This document shows positions 46,782 through 56,425 of a DNA stretch of 64,000 nt, piece after piece. Positions within the stretch are counted from its first letter, which is position 1, and each line of letters opens with the position of its first letter. The notes below the pieces were generated by a model. That model ran no database searches. It was not told where the DNA came from and saw only the letters and a list, made by a program, of their open reading frames with translations. Both the position numbers and the translations under genes were made by a program. The stretch is from Oscarella lobularis (Eukaryota; Porifera; Homoscleromorpha; Homosclerophorida; Oscarellidae), in the NCBI RefSeq assembly GCF_947507565.1, contig NC_089175.1, positions 2,159,733 to 2,223,732 on the forward strand, given 5' to 3'.

Positions 46782-47236
46782 ATGATAAAGTCTGCAGCGA
46801 AAACTGTCCTTAGATTCATGGTTAGCAAAGCCGAGCAATCTAGCACAAGTCTCCAAGCCATTTTCTAGGCTACACAGGCTAAAAAACTAAAGCTCGACGA
46901 ACGCGACGGCGTGGGAATGGCGATCCTGCGCGAAGCCGGCTGGAAAGAGGTCGAAGGACGCGACGCCATACACAAGGACTTTGCGTTCAAAGATTTCAAC
47001 GAAGCATTCGGCTTCATGACGCGAGTGGCGCTGAAAGCGGAGAAAATGGACCATCATCCAGAATGGTTCAACGTTTATAACAAAGTGAGCAGAAAATAAG
47101 ATATCCGATTTTCGTACTCTAAAAATTGTCATTAATTAATTAGGTGCAGATTACTTTGAGCACGCACGAATGTCAAGGACTGTCCATGCGTGACATCAAC
47201 ATGGCGAAGTTTATCGAGGAAGTGGCGTCAAAATGA
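46782..47236 (+). CDS. PCBD: Pterin-4a-carbinolamine dehydratase (PCD/DCoH)
   Basis: Recycles tetrahydrobiopterin after aromatic amino acid hydroxylation; vertebrate forms also bind HNF1. Three exons (46782-46820, 46869-47084, 47144-47236), all phase 0, give 115 residues. Family blocks are clear: [20 protein letters not shown], then [26 protein letters not shown] and [16 protein letters not shown]. The active-site pattern of histidines (DHHPEW, STHE) is intact. The first exon ([13 protein letters not shown]) is basic and hydrophobic, possibly a mitochondrial leader; it is the least certain part. It is the only intact copy in the window; relics lie at 26.5 and 38.5 kb. Confidence 0.88.
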
Positions 47237-47368
47237 TTACAGAAATATAGTGACGTCTGATCATTTGTTGTCACTAAAGCTGTTGCTCTGCGTTCTTTTA
47301 TGTGAAATACTACAGACGTCACAGAACTTCACGTAGCTAAGGGTATACGTACAAAACCAGTTTCGAAT

Positions 47369-48406
47369 TCAACAGCAACATCCTCCATCACCTTCCACAG
47401 TCTGTGGATCGTGAAGCCTTACGACGGGCAGGCTTCTGGCCTTGTCAAGAGATTCCAACGTTGTCACCACGTGACCGATGCTGCATCGATAATGATAATC
47501 GTGGTAGCACATTTCGTTGATGAGACGAATTTCACCCTGAGTGGCATACTGAAGCGTCATCAACGAACATGCAGAACTCGCTCTGGAGTCTGAAATATCG
47601 TGATAAAGCTGACCTAGGCAGTACCTCGACCCGAGATAAGTAGCAAGCATGAGAACGGCTTCTGACCCTCCCATCATCTGCGTAGGAGCCTCGACGATAC
47701 AGGCAAAGACCAGACCGAGCGAAAAGACGTCGCACTCAAATGAATAATGATGATTGAATACTTCAGGAGCCATAAAAACGCGCGTACCGCCCACCGTCGT
47801 CATGTACGAGTCGAACGAGATATCCTGACTTCCTTGAATCCCTTCGTTGATGTCCCAGACCGCTTTCGCCAAACCGACGTCGGCAATCTTCAGCACGCCG
47901 TCGCCGTCGATGAGTATGTTGTCCGGTTTCAAATCGCGATGCGCCACTCCTCGTCCGTGAATGAATCGAATTCCCAAGGAAAGCTGGCGACACCACTGGA
48001 GTCTCTTCTCGTGGTCCGGTCGATCTTTCAGCAGATAGTCACCGAGACTACCCCCTGGGCAATAGCGAGTGACGATGCCAATTCCTCGGCCATTGGGAAA
48101 TTTGAAATTGTAGTAATGGATGAAGCCGATGACGTAGGGATTTCGCAGCTTGCTCAACGTCTTCGCCTCTTCGGTGGCGTCCTGCAAACCCTGTAGGCTT
48201 GAGAGAAGGGAAAGATCGCTTCGATTCGTCGCGACTGAAATCACTTTAATGGCGACGTTAGCGCCATTGCGATCCGTAGCCTTGTAAACGACGCCAAATG
48301 CTCCGCGACCCAGTTCGCGTTCGAGCCGATAGCGCCCGTTTTGTGTGGCATAGGATTGAGCTTTACTTTTGGTGAGGTACTCGAGTCCATTCAGTCCGTA
48401 GGACAT
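47369..48406 (-). CDS. Intronless Ser/Thr kinase with C-terminal Cys cluster (K3)
   Basis: 345 residues, start MSYGLNGLEYL. Glycine loop GRGAFGVVYKA, VAIKV, HRDLKPDN, ADVGLAK in place of DFG, and MAPEVF are all present. The C-terminus is GDGGCCC. It is about three-quarters identical to K1 by eye, with most change in the N-lobe and in the helix after the APE motif. It lies tail-to-tail with the dehydratase gene, with about 130 nt between them. Confidence 0.87.
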   Translation of the reverse strand: MSYGLNGLEYLTKSKAQSYATQNGRYRLERELGRGAFGVVYKATDRNGANVAIKVISVATNRSDLSLLSSLQGLQDATEEAKTLSKLRNPYVIGFIHYYNFKFPNGRGIGIVTRYCPGGSLGDYLLKDRPDHEKRLQWCRQLSLGIRFIHGRGVAHRDLKPDNILIDGDGVLKIADVGLAKAVWDINEGIQGSQDISFDSYMTTVGGTRVFMAPEVFNHHYSFECDVFSLGLVFACIVEAPTQMMGGSEAVLMLATYLGSRYCLGQLYHDISDSRASSACSLMTLQYATQGEIRLINEMCYHDYHYRCSIGHVVTTLESLDKARSLPVVRLHDPQTVEGDGGCCC

Positions 48407-48877
48407 TGGGAGTCGAGCTGGCCGAGAAGCGTGAGGGGGTTTTCAGGGGAAAGACGGTTTCGGCACTCTAGATGGTCATTGGATCAAGATCTCGTGATAA
48501 ATTTCCATTCGGAAAACACCCAGGTCCCCATCATTCCACCGTGCGGTTTACTTGCCAGGAGAGGACTGTCGCGGGTTCCCGATGCGAAACGCTTATCTGA
48601 AAAGTTCTAGTAGAAAATCTCGCTGCCTTTACAAGCTTGTGCGAGCAGCGTTTCTCGTCTGAGCAGCGCCGCATTTCGATGCAAAGCTCGATCGTAGCGC
48701 GCGCACGGTGGCCCTGAGAAGGGCAGAGAAACCGTCAAACCGTTCAGAAAACAACTTACTATTGCACATGCAGCTACTTTGCTTGTCAGCGCAGAATACT
48801 AAGTCGTGGTTATTAAACATTCAAACAACAGAGCAATGAAAGACAAAAACAAAAAAGTCTCGTGTCTCCTTCGTTTT

Positions 48878-49879
48878 CTAAAAACAGCAAGATGATGATG
48901 ATGGCTTTGGATCGCGGAGCCTTACAACGGGTAGTTTCCTAGCCTTGTCAATAGTATTCAATGTTCTCACCACGTGATCAATACCGCATCGATCATTATA
49001 ATCATGGTGGCACATTTCATTAATGAGACGAATTTCACTCTGACACTCACAGTGAGTAGCATGCTTAAGCGTCATCAATGAGCACGCAGCATTATTTCTG
49101 GAGACTGGAATCTTGTGATAAAGTTCACCTAGGAAAAACGTTTTCTTGTTCCAGCGCGCAAGGATCGCGACTGCAGAACTGTGCGGAGCCTCAATGATGC
49201 AAAGAAAGACAAGGCCAAGTGAAAAGATGTCGCACTCACACAAATAATGGCGATTGAACACTTCAGGAGCCATAAATGGAAGCGTACCTTCTATGGTTGC
49301 CATGTATTGGTCAAAGGAGCTATCGTGGCTTTTTTGACTACTTTCACTGATCTCCCAGACCGCTTTTGCCACACCGACGTCGGCAATCTTCAGCGCGTCG
49401 TCGTCATCAATGAGTATGTTGTCCGGTTTCAAATCACGATGCACAATCCCTTGCTCATGAATATACTGAATTCCCAAGGAAAGCTGGCGACACCACTGGA
49501 GTCTTTTCGCGCGGTCTGGTCGATATTTCAGCAAGTAGTTACCAAGACTACCGTCGGAGCAATACCGAGTAACGATGCTGAATCCTTGACCACGAGGAAA
49601 AGTGAATTTATAGCAATAAATGAAGCCAATGACGTAGGGATTTCGCAGCCTGCTCAACGTCCTCGCCTCTTTCTCAGCCTTGCCCAAAGAAAGATCTTGG
49701 CTCGTTGTTGAAATAACTTTGATTGCTACGACGGTGCTGTTTTTGCAATCAGTAGCCTTGTAAACGACACCAAAGGCCCCGCGGCCAACCTCCCGTACAA
49801 ATTCAAAGCGATAGTTATCGGTAGCGTGGCGACGAGCGTCGCTAATTGAGAGCTGAAATCTGTTGGGTCCAGAAGCCAT
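48878..49879 (-). CDS. Divergent kinase paralogue ending in CCF (K4)
   Basis: Start chosen at MASGPNRFQLS, which aligns with the other kinases; the frame is open 16 codons further with a hydrophobic run that is probably not coding. GRGAFGVVYKA, VAIKV, HRDLKPDN, ADVGVAK and MAPEVF are kept, so activity is likely. It is the most diverged member, with an altered activation segment (TIEGTLPF instead of TVGGTRVF) and a C-terminus SSSSCCF. Two adjacent cysteines before a final Phe still suggest lipid modification, most likely palmitoylation. Confidence 0.85.
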   Translation of the reverse strand: MASGPNRFQLSISDARRHATDNYRFEFVREVGRGAFGVVYKATDCKNSTVVAIKVISTTSQDLSLGKAEKEARTLSRLRNPYVIGFIYCYKFTFPRGQGFSIVTRYCSDGSLGNYLLKYRPDRAKRLQWCRQLSLGIQYIHEQGIVHRDLKPDNILIDDDDALKIADVGVAKAVWEISESSQKSHDSSFDQYMATIEGTLPFMAPEVFNRHYLCECDIFSLGLVFLCIIEAPHSSAVAILARWNKKTFFLGELYHKIPVSRNNAACSLMTLKHATHCECQSEIRLINEMCHHDYNDRCGIDHVVRTLNTIDKARKLPVVRLRDPKPSSSSCCF

Positions 49880-50136
49880 CAGAATCACGAGAAGCGTCCA
49901 GGAATTCTTTGGGAGAAATGATTCCAATGCTCCACCCTCTTACCGGTAAATGACCATTGGTTCAAGATCTCGTGATTTCACCCGGAAAACCGCCCCCAAA
50001 TTCCCAGTAACTCCAATTTGCGGTTTAGTTGTTTATGTTAGCTAAAAATAACCCAGTACAGTACATACATGCTTCAGAAATTAAATACATAGTTTAGGGA
50101 GATGGACGACCCCACGTCTCATCTTCTCAAAACGTT

Positions 50137-50800
50137 TTACCAAAACGTCCTCATTGGGGGAAATCGACGAATTTGACTCGAAGAAATAGGACGCAAAGTG
50201 ATCCCGCGTCTCTGCATCACCTCAACCAAACCACTGCCACCGACTTCCTGCGGTCCCCGTCCTCGAATCTCTCTTCGAGCGGCCACAGCAAACGAACGAC
50301 AATTATTAAAAAAGAGATTATAGGACCCGAACCCTTGAGCAGTGCGACCGAGCGAATCGATCGCCTGCAAAGCCGTCCACGTGTCCTCCGACCTAGTAAC
50401 AAAATGACCAGACGGATCCCACGTCGCTTCACTAAGCTGAACCGTCCACGATTTCTCAGTCAGATCAGACTCGATTTCTTCCCTACTGGTTATCAGCTCA
50501 GCTCGCAGAGCCAAATCACCCGGAGCGATTCTCATCACGAGAGCCACGTGCCACGGTACGAAGACCGTGTACGACTCTAAGTTGCCTTGATGACGCGATT
50601 CTTTGAGAGCGTTTATGAGGACGTTTTCGAGTCGAATGCGATTGTCGTATTCGAGCTGTTCCCTGACTCCCGCGATGCATTTTCTCGTCGCGTGAGGAGA
50701 TGTCGTGCACGAAAGTCCGTACGGTTCGATGATCGCGGACGATGAGGCGCGGATTCGCGCGCTGTGCACATGGGGGTCCCGATAAGAAGGCTCACCTAAA
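50137..50800 (-). CDS. Unknown protein, possible LRAT/NlpC-like papain fold
   Basis: At least 210 residues, ending at 50137. The exon seems to begin at an acceptor 'acattttag' near 50798, and I found no convincing upstream ATG exon, so the start is open. Two blocks stand out: WHVALVM near the middle and YNLFFNNCRSFAVAA towards the end. A His followed much later by an Asn-Cys pair is the pattern of circularly permuted NlpC/P60-LRAT enzymes, which act as acyltransferases or peptidases. The rest does not help and the assignment is weak. The gene sits between kinases K4 and K5 but is not related to them. Confidence 0.45.
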
Positions 50801-51100
50801 ATGTAGATAGTCTGCCTACCTTTTCATAAACACGTTGCGCGTGCAGCGTTTCCTGGCGAAGTAGCGCAGCATTTCAGAACACACGAGAAATTCAGGGAAG
50901 AATTAGCGCGCGCGACCTCTGAACGAACTGTACTACAGACGTCACCTTTTAGCAGAAGTTCACATGACAGTAGCTTTGGCTAGCAAAAGAGCTCTGTCAG
51001 TCAGCCGTACAAACAAACATCTAAACAACGACAAAGCGAGTGCACAGTCAGACTCTGTGCACAGTATGTTTGAGGGAGTATTACAAAACCAACTTCGAGT

Positions 51101-52144
51101 TCAGCAGCAACATCCTCCATCACCTTCTACAGGCTGTGGATCGTGAAGCCTTACGACGGGAAGGCTTCTGGCGTTGTCAAGAGATTCCAACGTTGTCACC
51201 ACGTGGGCAATGCTGCATCGATGATGATAATCATGGTAGCACATTTCATTGATGAGATGAATTTCACCCGGAGTGGCATACTGAAGCGTCATCAATGAAC
51301 ACGCAGAACTTGCCCTGGAGCCTCGAAAATCGTGATAAAGCTCACCTAGGAAGTGTGTCGACCCACCATAAGTAGCTAGCATCACAACGGCTTCTGACCC
51401 TCCAATCATTTCCGTAGAAGCCTCGATGATACAGGCAAAGACCAGACCGAGCGAAAAGACGTCGCACTCGCGTAAATAATGACCGTCAAACACTTCAGGA
51501 GCCATAAAAGCGCGTGTACCCCCCACCGTCGTCATATAGGAGTCGAATGTGATATCCTGACTTCCTTGAATACCTTCATTGATGTCCCAGACCGCTTTCG
51601 CCAAGCCGACGTCGGCAATTTTCAGCACGCCGTCGCCGTCAATGAGTATATTGTCCGGTTTCAAATCGCGATGCGCCACTCCTCGTCCGTGAATGAATCG
51701 AATTCCCAAAGAAAGCTGGCGACACCACTGGAGTCTCTTCTCGTGGTCCGGTCGATCTTTCAGCAGATAGTCACCGAGACTACCTCCTGGGCAATAGCGA
51801 GTGACAATGCCAATACCTCGGCCATTAGGAAATTTGAAATTGTAGTAATGAATGAAGCCGATGACGTAGGGATTTCGCAGCTTGCTCAACGTCTTCGCCT
51901 CTTCGGTGGCGTCCTGCAAACCCTGTAGGCTTGAGAGAAGGGAAAGGTTGCTTCGATCCGTCATCACAGAAATCACTTTGATGGCGACGTCACGGTTAGT
52001 GCCATCGCGAGCGTTGGCCTTGTAAACGACGCCAAATCCTCCGCGGCCCAGTTCGCGTTCAAGCTTATAGCGCCCGTTTTCGGTGGCATACGACTGAGCT
52101 TCACTTAGGGAGAGGTACTTGAGTCCGTTTAGTCCATGGGCCAT
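51101..52144 (-). CDS. Intronless Ser/Thr kinase with C-terminal Cys cluster (K5)
   Basis: 347 residues from MAHGLNGLKYL; an ATG seven codons upstream is also possible. Loop GRGGFGVVYKA, VAIKV, HRDLKPDN, ADVGLAK, MAPEVF; C-terminus GDGGCCC. The middle of the protein is nearly identical to K3, while the N-lobe has an extra two-residue insertion (GTNRDVAIKV). It is the outermost kinase of the cluster. Confidence 0.87.
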   Translation of the reverse strand: MAHGLNGLKYLSLSEAQSYATENGRYKLERELGRGGFGVVYKANARDGTNRDVAIKVISVMTDRSNLSLLSSLQGLQDATEEAKTLSKLRNPYVIGFIHYYNFKFPNGRGIGIVTRYCPGGSLGDYLLKDRPDHEKRLQWCRQLSLGIRFIHGRGVAHRDLKPDNILIDGDGVLKIADVGLAKAVWDINEGIQGSQDITFDSYMTTVGGTRAFMAPEVFDGHYLRECDVFSLGLVFACIIEASTEMIGGSEAVVMLATYGGSTHFLGELYHDFRGSRASSACSLMTLQYATPGEIHLINEMCYHDYHHRCSIAHVVTTLESLDNARSLPVVRLHDPQPVEGDGGCCC

Positions 52145-52555
52145 CGCGGGAGTCGTGCTGGGCAAGAAACGTCAGTAGGGGGAAAACGGTTTCAGCACTC
52201 TAGATCGTCATTGGTTCGGGATCTCGTGATTAAATGTTCATCCGGAAAACACCGTGACCCAAGTTCCCCATCGTTCTAGCGGTGTGGTTTACTTGCTAGC
52301 AAAGCAGATTCCGACAGATTGCATAATGAAGGAATACAGGTGCTCAACTGTTAATTGGAGCTCGATGCCAGGAGAGAGACTGTCATTCGTTGGGAGCCGC
52401 TCACCTGCATAGTAGTTGCAACCTTTGAAAAGCTTGTGCGAGCGCAGCGTTTCTCAGCCAAGCAGCGCAGCATTTCAGCGCACACAAAGGTTCAAGGAAA
52501 TATTTTAGTGCACTGCCGAATCGCAAAAGCGTCCTAGAAAAACCCTTCGTTCGCC

Positions 52556-54345
52556 TTACTTTGGTCTGACACCATAGCAACCCCAAAGATGCTTTTCATA
52601 CTGAGCTTGCTGAGGAAAACGTCTCTTGCACTTCAAACAGCTGATCGTCTTCTCTAGCATGGAACTCGTTGCCGAGCTGCCAAACCCAGAATCTCGGTAA
52701 CTAGAAGAGGGTAAAGAAACTGCGCCCTGATCCAAAGAATTGTATCGAGGTGCCAAGGTAGGTTCAAGTGATTGACATTCCTCAGAAAGGCCCCTCATCT
52801 AATCAAAAGGACAACTCTAACTGACCATAACTAGACAAGGATTACTTACTCGTATTTCAATACCATTCGGTGCACGTTGACGCAATTTTTTCACTTCCTC
52901 CGACAACTCTTCCTTCTCTTTTTTCGTGTTTTCAAGGTGACTCACCAACACCTCTAGCTCGCTTTCCAATCTCTTCACCTGTTCACTCGGCACCTGTTCA
53001 CTCAACTCGCTTTCCAATCTCTTCACCTGTTCCCTCAACTCGCGTCGATCCATTTCGCAGCGTTCGACAAAAAACCGAACGGATTCCGCGGCAAAAAGAG
53101 CGTAGTCGCTATTGGAACCGAGAGTCTTTTCCATATCAGCATTTCTCCTGCGCTCCCGACGATATTTCTCCTTGAGCTGATGTATCTCTAGGGTCAGCTC
53201 ATTGACTTTCTTCTCGTATTCTTCCCTAATTTCTTTGAGCTCCATTTCCGCCTTCAAGTACGCGATCAAATCCACTGAAAATAAATTTATTTAGTCAATT
53301 ACTTTTCGGCCTCTTCTTAGACCGTGAGTGGTTTTCTCTGTAGCTGCCTTTTTTATTTTCCTAATTTTTTGTTTAGCTGTTGCTAGGTCTACGACTAAAA
53401 GACTTTGTGTACAATCAATCAAGCTTTCTGATTTAACTTTTCTTTTACCATCTTCGTCGTCGCTGTCGCGTAGAGCGTTTTCGCGCGCTTCTTCACTAGA
53501 GGCCACGTCCAATGCTACGAGAAGAGACTTGCTTAGCTCAGGAGGAAGTAATTTCGTGGCCTCTTCTCGCAACGCCTGGAAAGCTTCATCCAATTTGCTA
53601 CTTTTCTCGCAAGGTGGCAATTCCATGCACGCGATAATGAACTTGGAAAGGAGACGTTGCAGGTGACCATATGCCTTTGTGTAGCCAAGCTTATGTTGGC
53701 CAAGTTCGGCTTTGAGACGTTCATTTTCTTCTGCCACACTTTCCAGCTCTTTTCCTAGGGCTTCGATTAAAATACTCTATAAGCGCACTTTGAAAGAATT
53801 TCTGCGTGGGTGTCAGCCGGTTTATCTTACCTTAGAACTTTCAGCGTTGACTTTGGCTGTTGCATCTTCAGTTTCCGTGTCTAATTTCTCAAATCCGCCT
53901 ATAACGAGTCGTTCTGAAGCAGATCTGCTTTTTTGGTGATTTTTCGAGGCTTCCGACTTCAGCCTGCGATTTTCATCTCTTAGTCGAGCCAGTTCCTTAT
54001 CAAACAGAAAACAGAAACCGAGAACTCGGATCAAATGAACCGCCGGACGTGTTTTCGATTCTCCTAGCATACCAGGGTGATGCTTTCAAGGTCTAATTCT
54101 TGCTCCGCTGTTCGGGCACTCTGACTGTGCTCCAACGACGACTTCTCATCGCTTCCAACTGTGCCGCTACCTTTGGTATGAAAGGCTTGAGAAAATAGCC
54201 GGTAAAGGGAAAGAACACCCAGCGTAAGGGAAAGTGACAAGGCTTTGGACTCTCCAGCTTCTGCCTCTCTGGCTTTGGGCTTTCTGGATAAGTCAGGCTG
54301 ACTAGATCCAAGGGAACATTCACGACGACCAACTCTTCCGGACAT
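52556..54345 (-). CDS. NEMO/optineurin-like coiled-coil zinc-finger protein
   Basis: Candidate ubiquitin-binding scaffold. Five exons (54073-54345, 53831-53995, 53323-53776, 52850-53274, 52556-52798) join in frame to 519 residues. After a Ser-rich N-terminus come long coiled coils (LARLRDENRRLKSE, LESVAEENERLKAE, REEYEKKVNELTLEIHQL). The segment SDYALFAAESVRFF, followed by MDRRELREQVKRLESEL, sits where NEMO and optineurin carry their UBAN region. The C-terminus is a CCHC finger, CLKCKRRFPQQAQYEKHLWGC, with the same spacing as the NEMO zinc finger (C-x2-C-x12-H-x3-C). Overall order matches NEMO, but the UBAN match is loose. Other coiled-coil ubiquitin-binding proteins (TAX1BP1, ABIN) are alternatives. 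Confidence 0.6.
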
Positions 54346-54349
54346 TATC

Positions 54350-55130
54350 CTGATTGCTCCCTCTGCGCAGACAAACGATAGGTAAACCCCCTTGCCAATA
54401 TATTATACACTGTAGTCCCCATGGTGGTTTGCACGCCACAAACACCATACGCTGCCGCATGCACGCGAAGCCTGTCCTCTTGTCAAGCAGAAAAGACTAA
54501 CTGACGTCATTTTGAATGGGTGCAAGCACAGCTTCACTCATCCCGCCACGTGAGATTTTCCCCGGTGCCAGCGTACAGTCCCAGTCACGCGCTGGAGTGC
54601 AATGTGCAAAGCGAAAACCTAGTACCATTTGAAAAATTGACGTAGATGCTGCATTTCGCGGCTGTTGCTTGCAGATTCGACGAGAAATCGCCTCGATCTC
54701 CTGACATGCGCCGGTGCTGCTCACGTGACTTTGCCGGTACAGTAGACGCGACCGACAGACAACGAGCGCAACTCAATAAACACCGCCGTGTCATTACTTC
54801 AGAGATGATTAGGCCTACTAGCTGCAGAGAGTAAAAGAAAGGTAGAAAAGTGGCTAACGACTCAGAGGCAACTCCTGCGCCTTTTTTATAACCGATAATA
54901 TCACATTTGCATCGGGGTTCGGGGTTCGGGGTTCACCGAAAGTGAACAGAGAGACGTCGATACTAATAGCAACAAGATGGCTTTTTTATATCTGCTACTT
55001 ACCCGTACAACCAGAGATACAACATCAAATATCTTAGCCAGATTTTTGTTTTAGCTACAAATCAACGTAAACAGTGAAATACAATAATTCAATGTACGTC
55101 AGAGTCTTGAGGCTTCAGAATCACTGTTTG
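54350..55130. other. Intergenic region with short GGGGTTC repeat
   Basis: No gene supported. GGGGTTC is repeated three times at about 54915-54935, followed by 'caccgaaagtgaac' and 'taatagcaacaag'. The last two motifs recur upstream of or between the paralogues at 55.7, 57.17 and 57.8 kb, so they probably belong to a shared promoter. Confidence 0.4.
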
Positions 55131-55140
55131 TCACTAAGTT

Positions 55141-55647
55141 TCAGCCTTGTGGTATAGCCCTAACTGAAGCGTCTAGAGTTGCAACCATGACGTAGGGCCA
55201 GCTCGGATTCTCATTCGGCCAAAAGGTAAAATCGTTAATCGTCATTTCGTATTGATTGCCTGGCGTCAATTCTGCAAAGAATACAATTATTGTTAGCCAA
55301 AGCTCGCCCACTACGTAGCGGTACAAGGCAACCGTACCGTCTCTGAGTGCAATAAAGTTGGGAGAGAGCCACAGTGTGAGCTCACTATCAATGTAGGAAG
55401 AAGTAATTCCCTTCCAGACTGATCCTGTCCTGCCTTCTAGTGTAAAGTCCTCCTCATCGTCGAGAGATTCCAGTATTTCGTCAAAGGCGTTCGATAACTC
55501 CTGCGAACAGCTGTCAACCTCAAACTTCCAATTCGCGTTCTCCGGTTGGATAGTGTCGCTAGCACCGAGAAAAGTGACGAGAAAAGATTCGCCTAACAAT
55601 TTGCTATACAGAGGGCCAGCGACTTCATTCGGATTCGGCAGCTCCAT
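55141..55647 (-). CDS. Unknown protein family, paralogue P1
   Basis: Two exons (55338-55647 and 55141-55271) with a phase 1 intron of 66 nt give 146 residues. No signal peptide. Shared blocks with P2: NP.EVA.PLY..LL, NW.FEV.S...ELSNA, GS.W.GIT, and YEMTI.DF.FW near the end. The compact beta-rich look and conserved Trp residues suggest a single globular domain. I do not recognise it. Confidence 0.7.
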   Translation of the reverse strand: MELPNPNEVAGPLYSKLLGESFLVTFLGASDTIQPENANWKFEVDSCSQELSNAFDEILESLDDEEDFTLEGRTGSVWKGITSSYIDSELTLWLSPNFIALRDGTVALYRYVVGELWLTIIVFFAELTPGNQYEMTINDFTFWPNENPSWPYVMVATLDASVRAIPQG

Positions 55648-55899
55648 TTTCGATTAGAGACTGAAGCAGAGAACGTTTCCTAAAAAGGAAGACACGAATT
55701 TTTAGCCTCCGGCCTGTTTTCCGGGCCAAAGGTCACTGAAAGCGAACCAAAGGTCATCGAAAGTGCCCATTAATAGCAACAAGGATAGTGCTTTAGCTAA
55801 AATTATTATACAGTACGTGCGATTTCCACGGAAACCCTAAAGTGTGCCCAAGGCAATAATATCTTAGTTGTAGTAGCGTTGAGCCTTGACACAAGGGAT

Positions 55900-56215
55900 T
55901 CAGTGAAATTAGGCCTAACGGAAATATACGTGCACGGATCTCTACCGATCCGTCACAGACGAACGACGGAACTCAGCAAAAATCGTCGAATAATCCTATC
56001 TTTCGTCGGATATTCCGCTCTACCTCGTATAAATCGAGACGGACCTCGTTCCAACCGACCCTTGCAGGGGCTTGCTAACGTTCGAGGCCGGAGAAAGATC
56101 AAAAACAATTCAAAACGACGTTTCAAACTGTTCTCGATGGCGTTACGTCCACGATAAAGCAAAATGACACTCGTTTTCGGTCGTGCATCGATTGCGACGT
56201 CGAACACACGCTTGT
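55900..56215. repeat. Direct repeat, copy 1
   Basis: About 190 nt around 55960-56150 recur at 57985-58175 with few changes ('cggatattccgctctacct', 'aaatcgagacggacctcgtt'). Both copies keep a minus-strand open frame with the peptide SRFIRGRAEYPTK, so a small conserved exon is possible, but no start or splice sites were settled. The repeat lies 5' of P1 and its partner 5' of the dead copy P3, so it arose with the gene duplication. Confidence 0.55.
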
Positions 56216-56425
56216 CGCAAAGTCAATAGCGAGTGCAGACTGTCTTAGACCCCATCCTCTCTTCGATTATCTGTCGTCACGCCCTGGTCGTCACCAGGGT
56301 CGTCACGAGAAGACTAGGTAACGCGCGTGGCCGCGTGTAGGTTATTACACCATCGCATTATTATTGCTAAAAAACTCATACGCACAAAGATTAACAACCA
56401 ATCAATCATCGACCAACTTAGCCAA

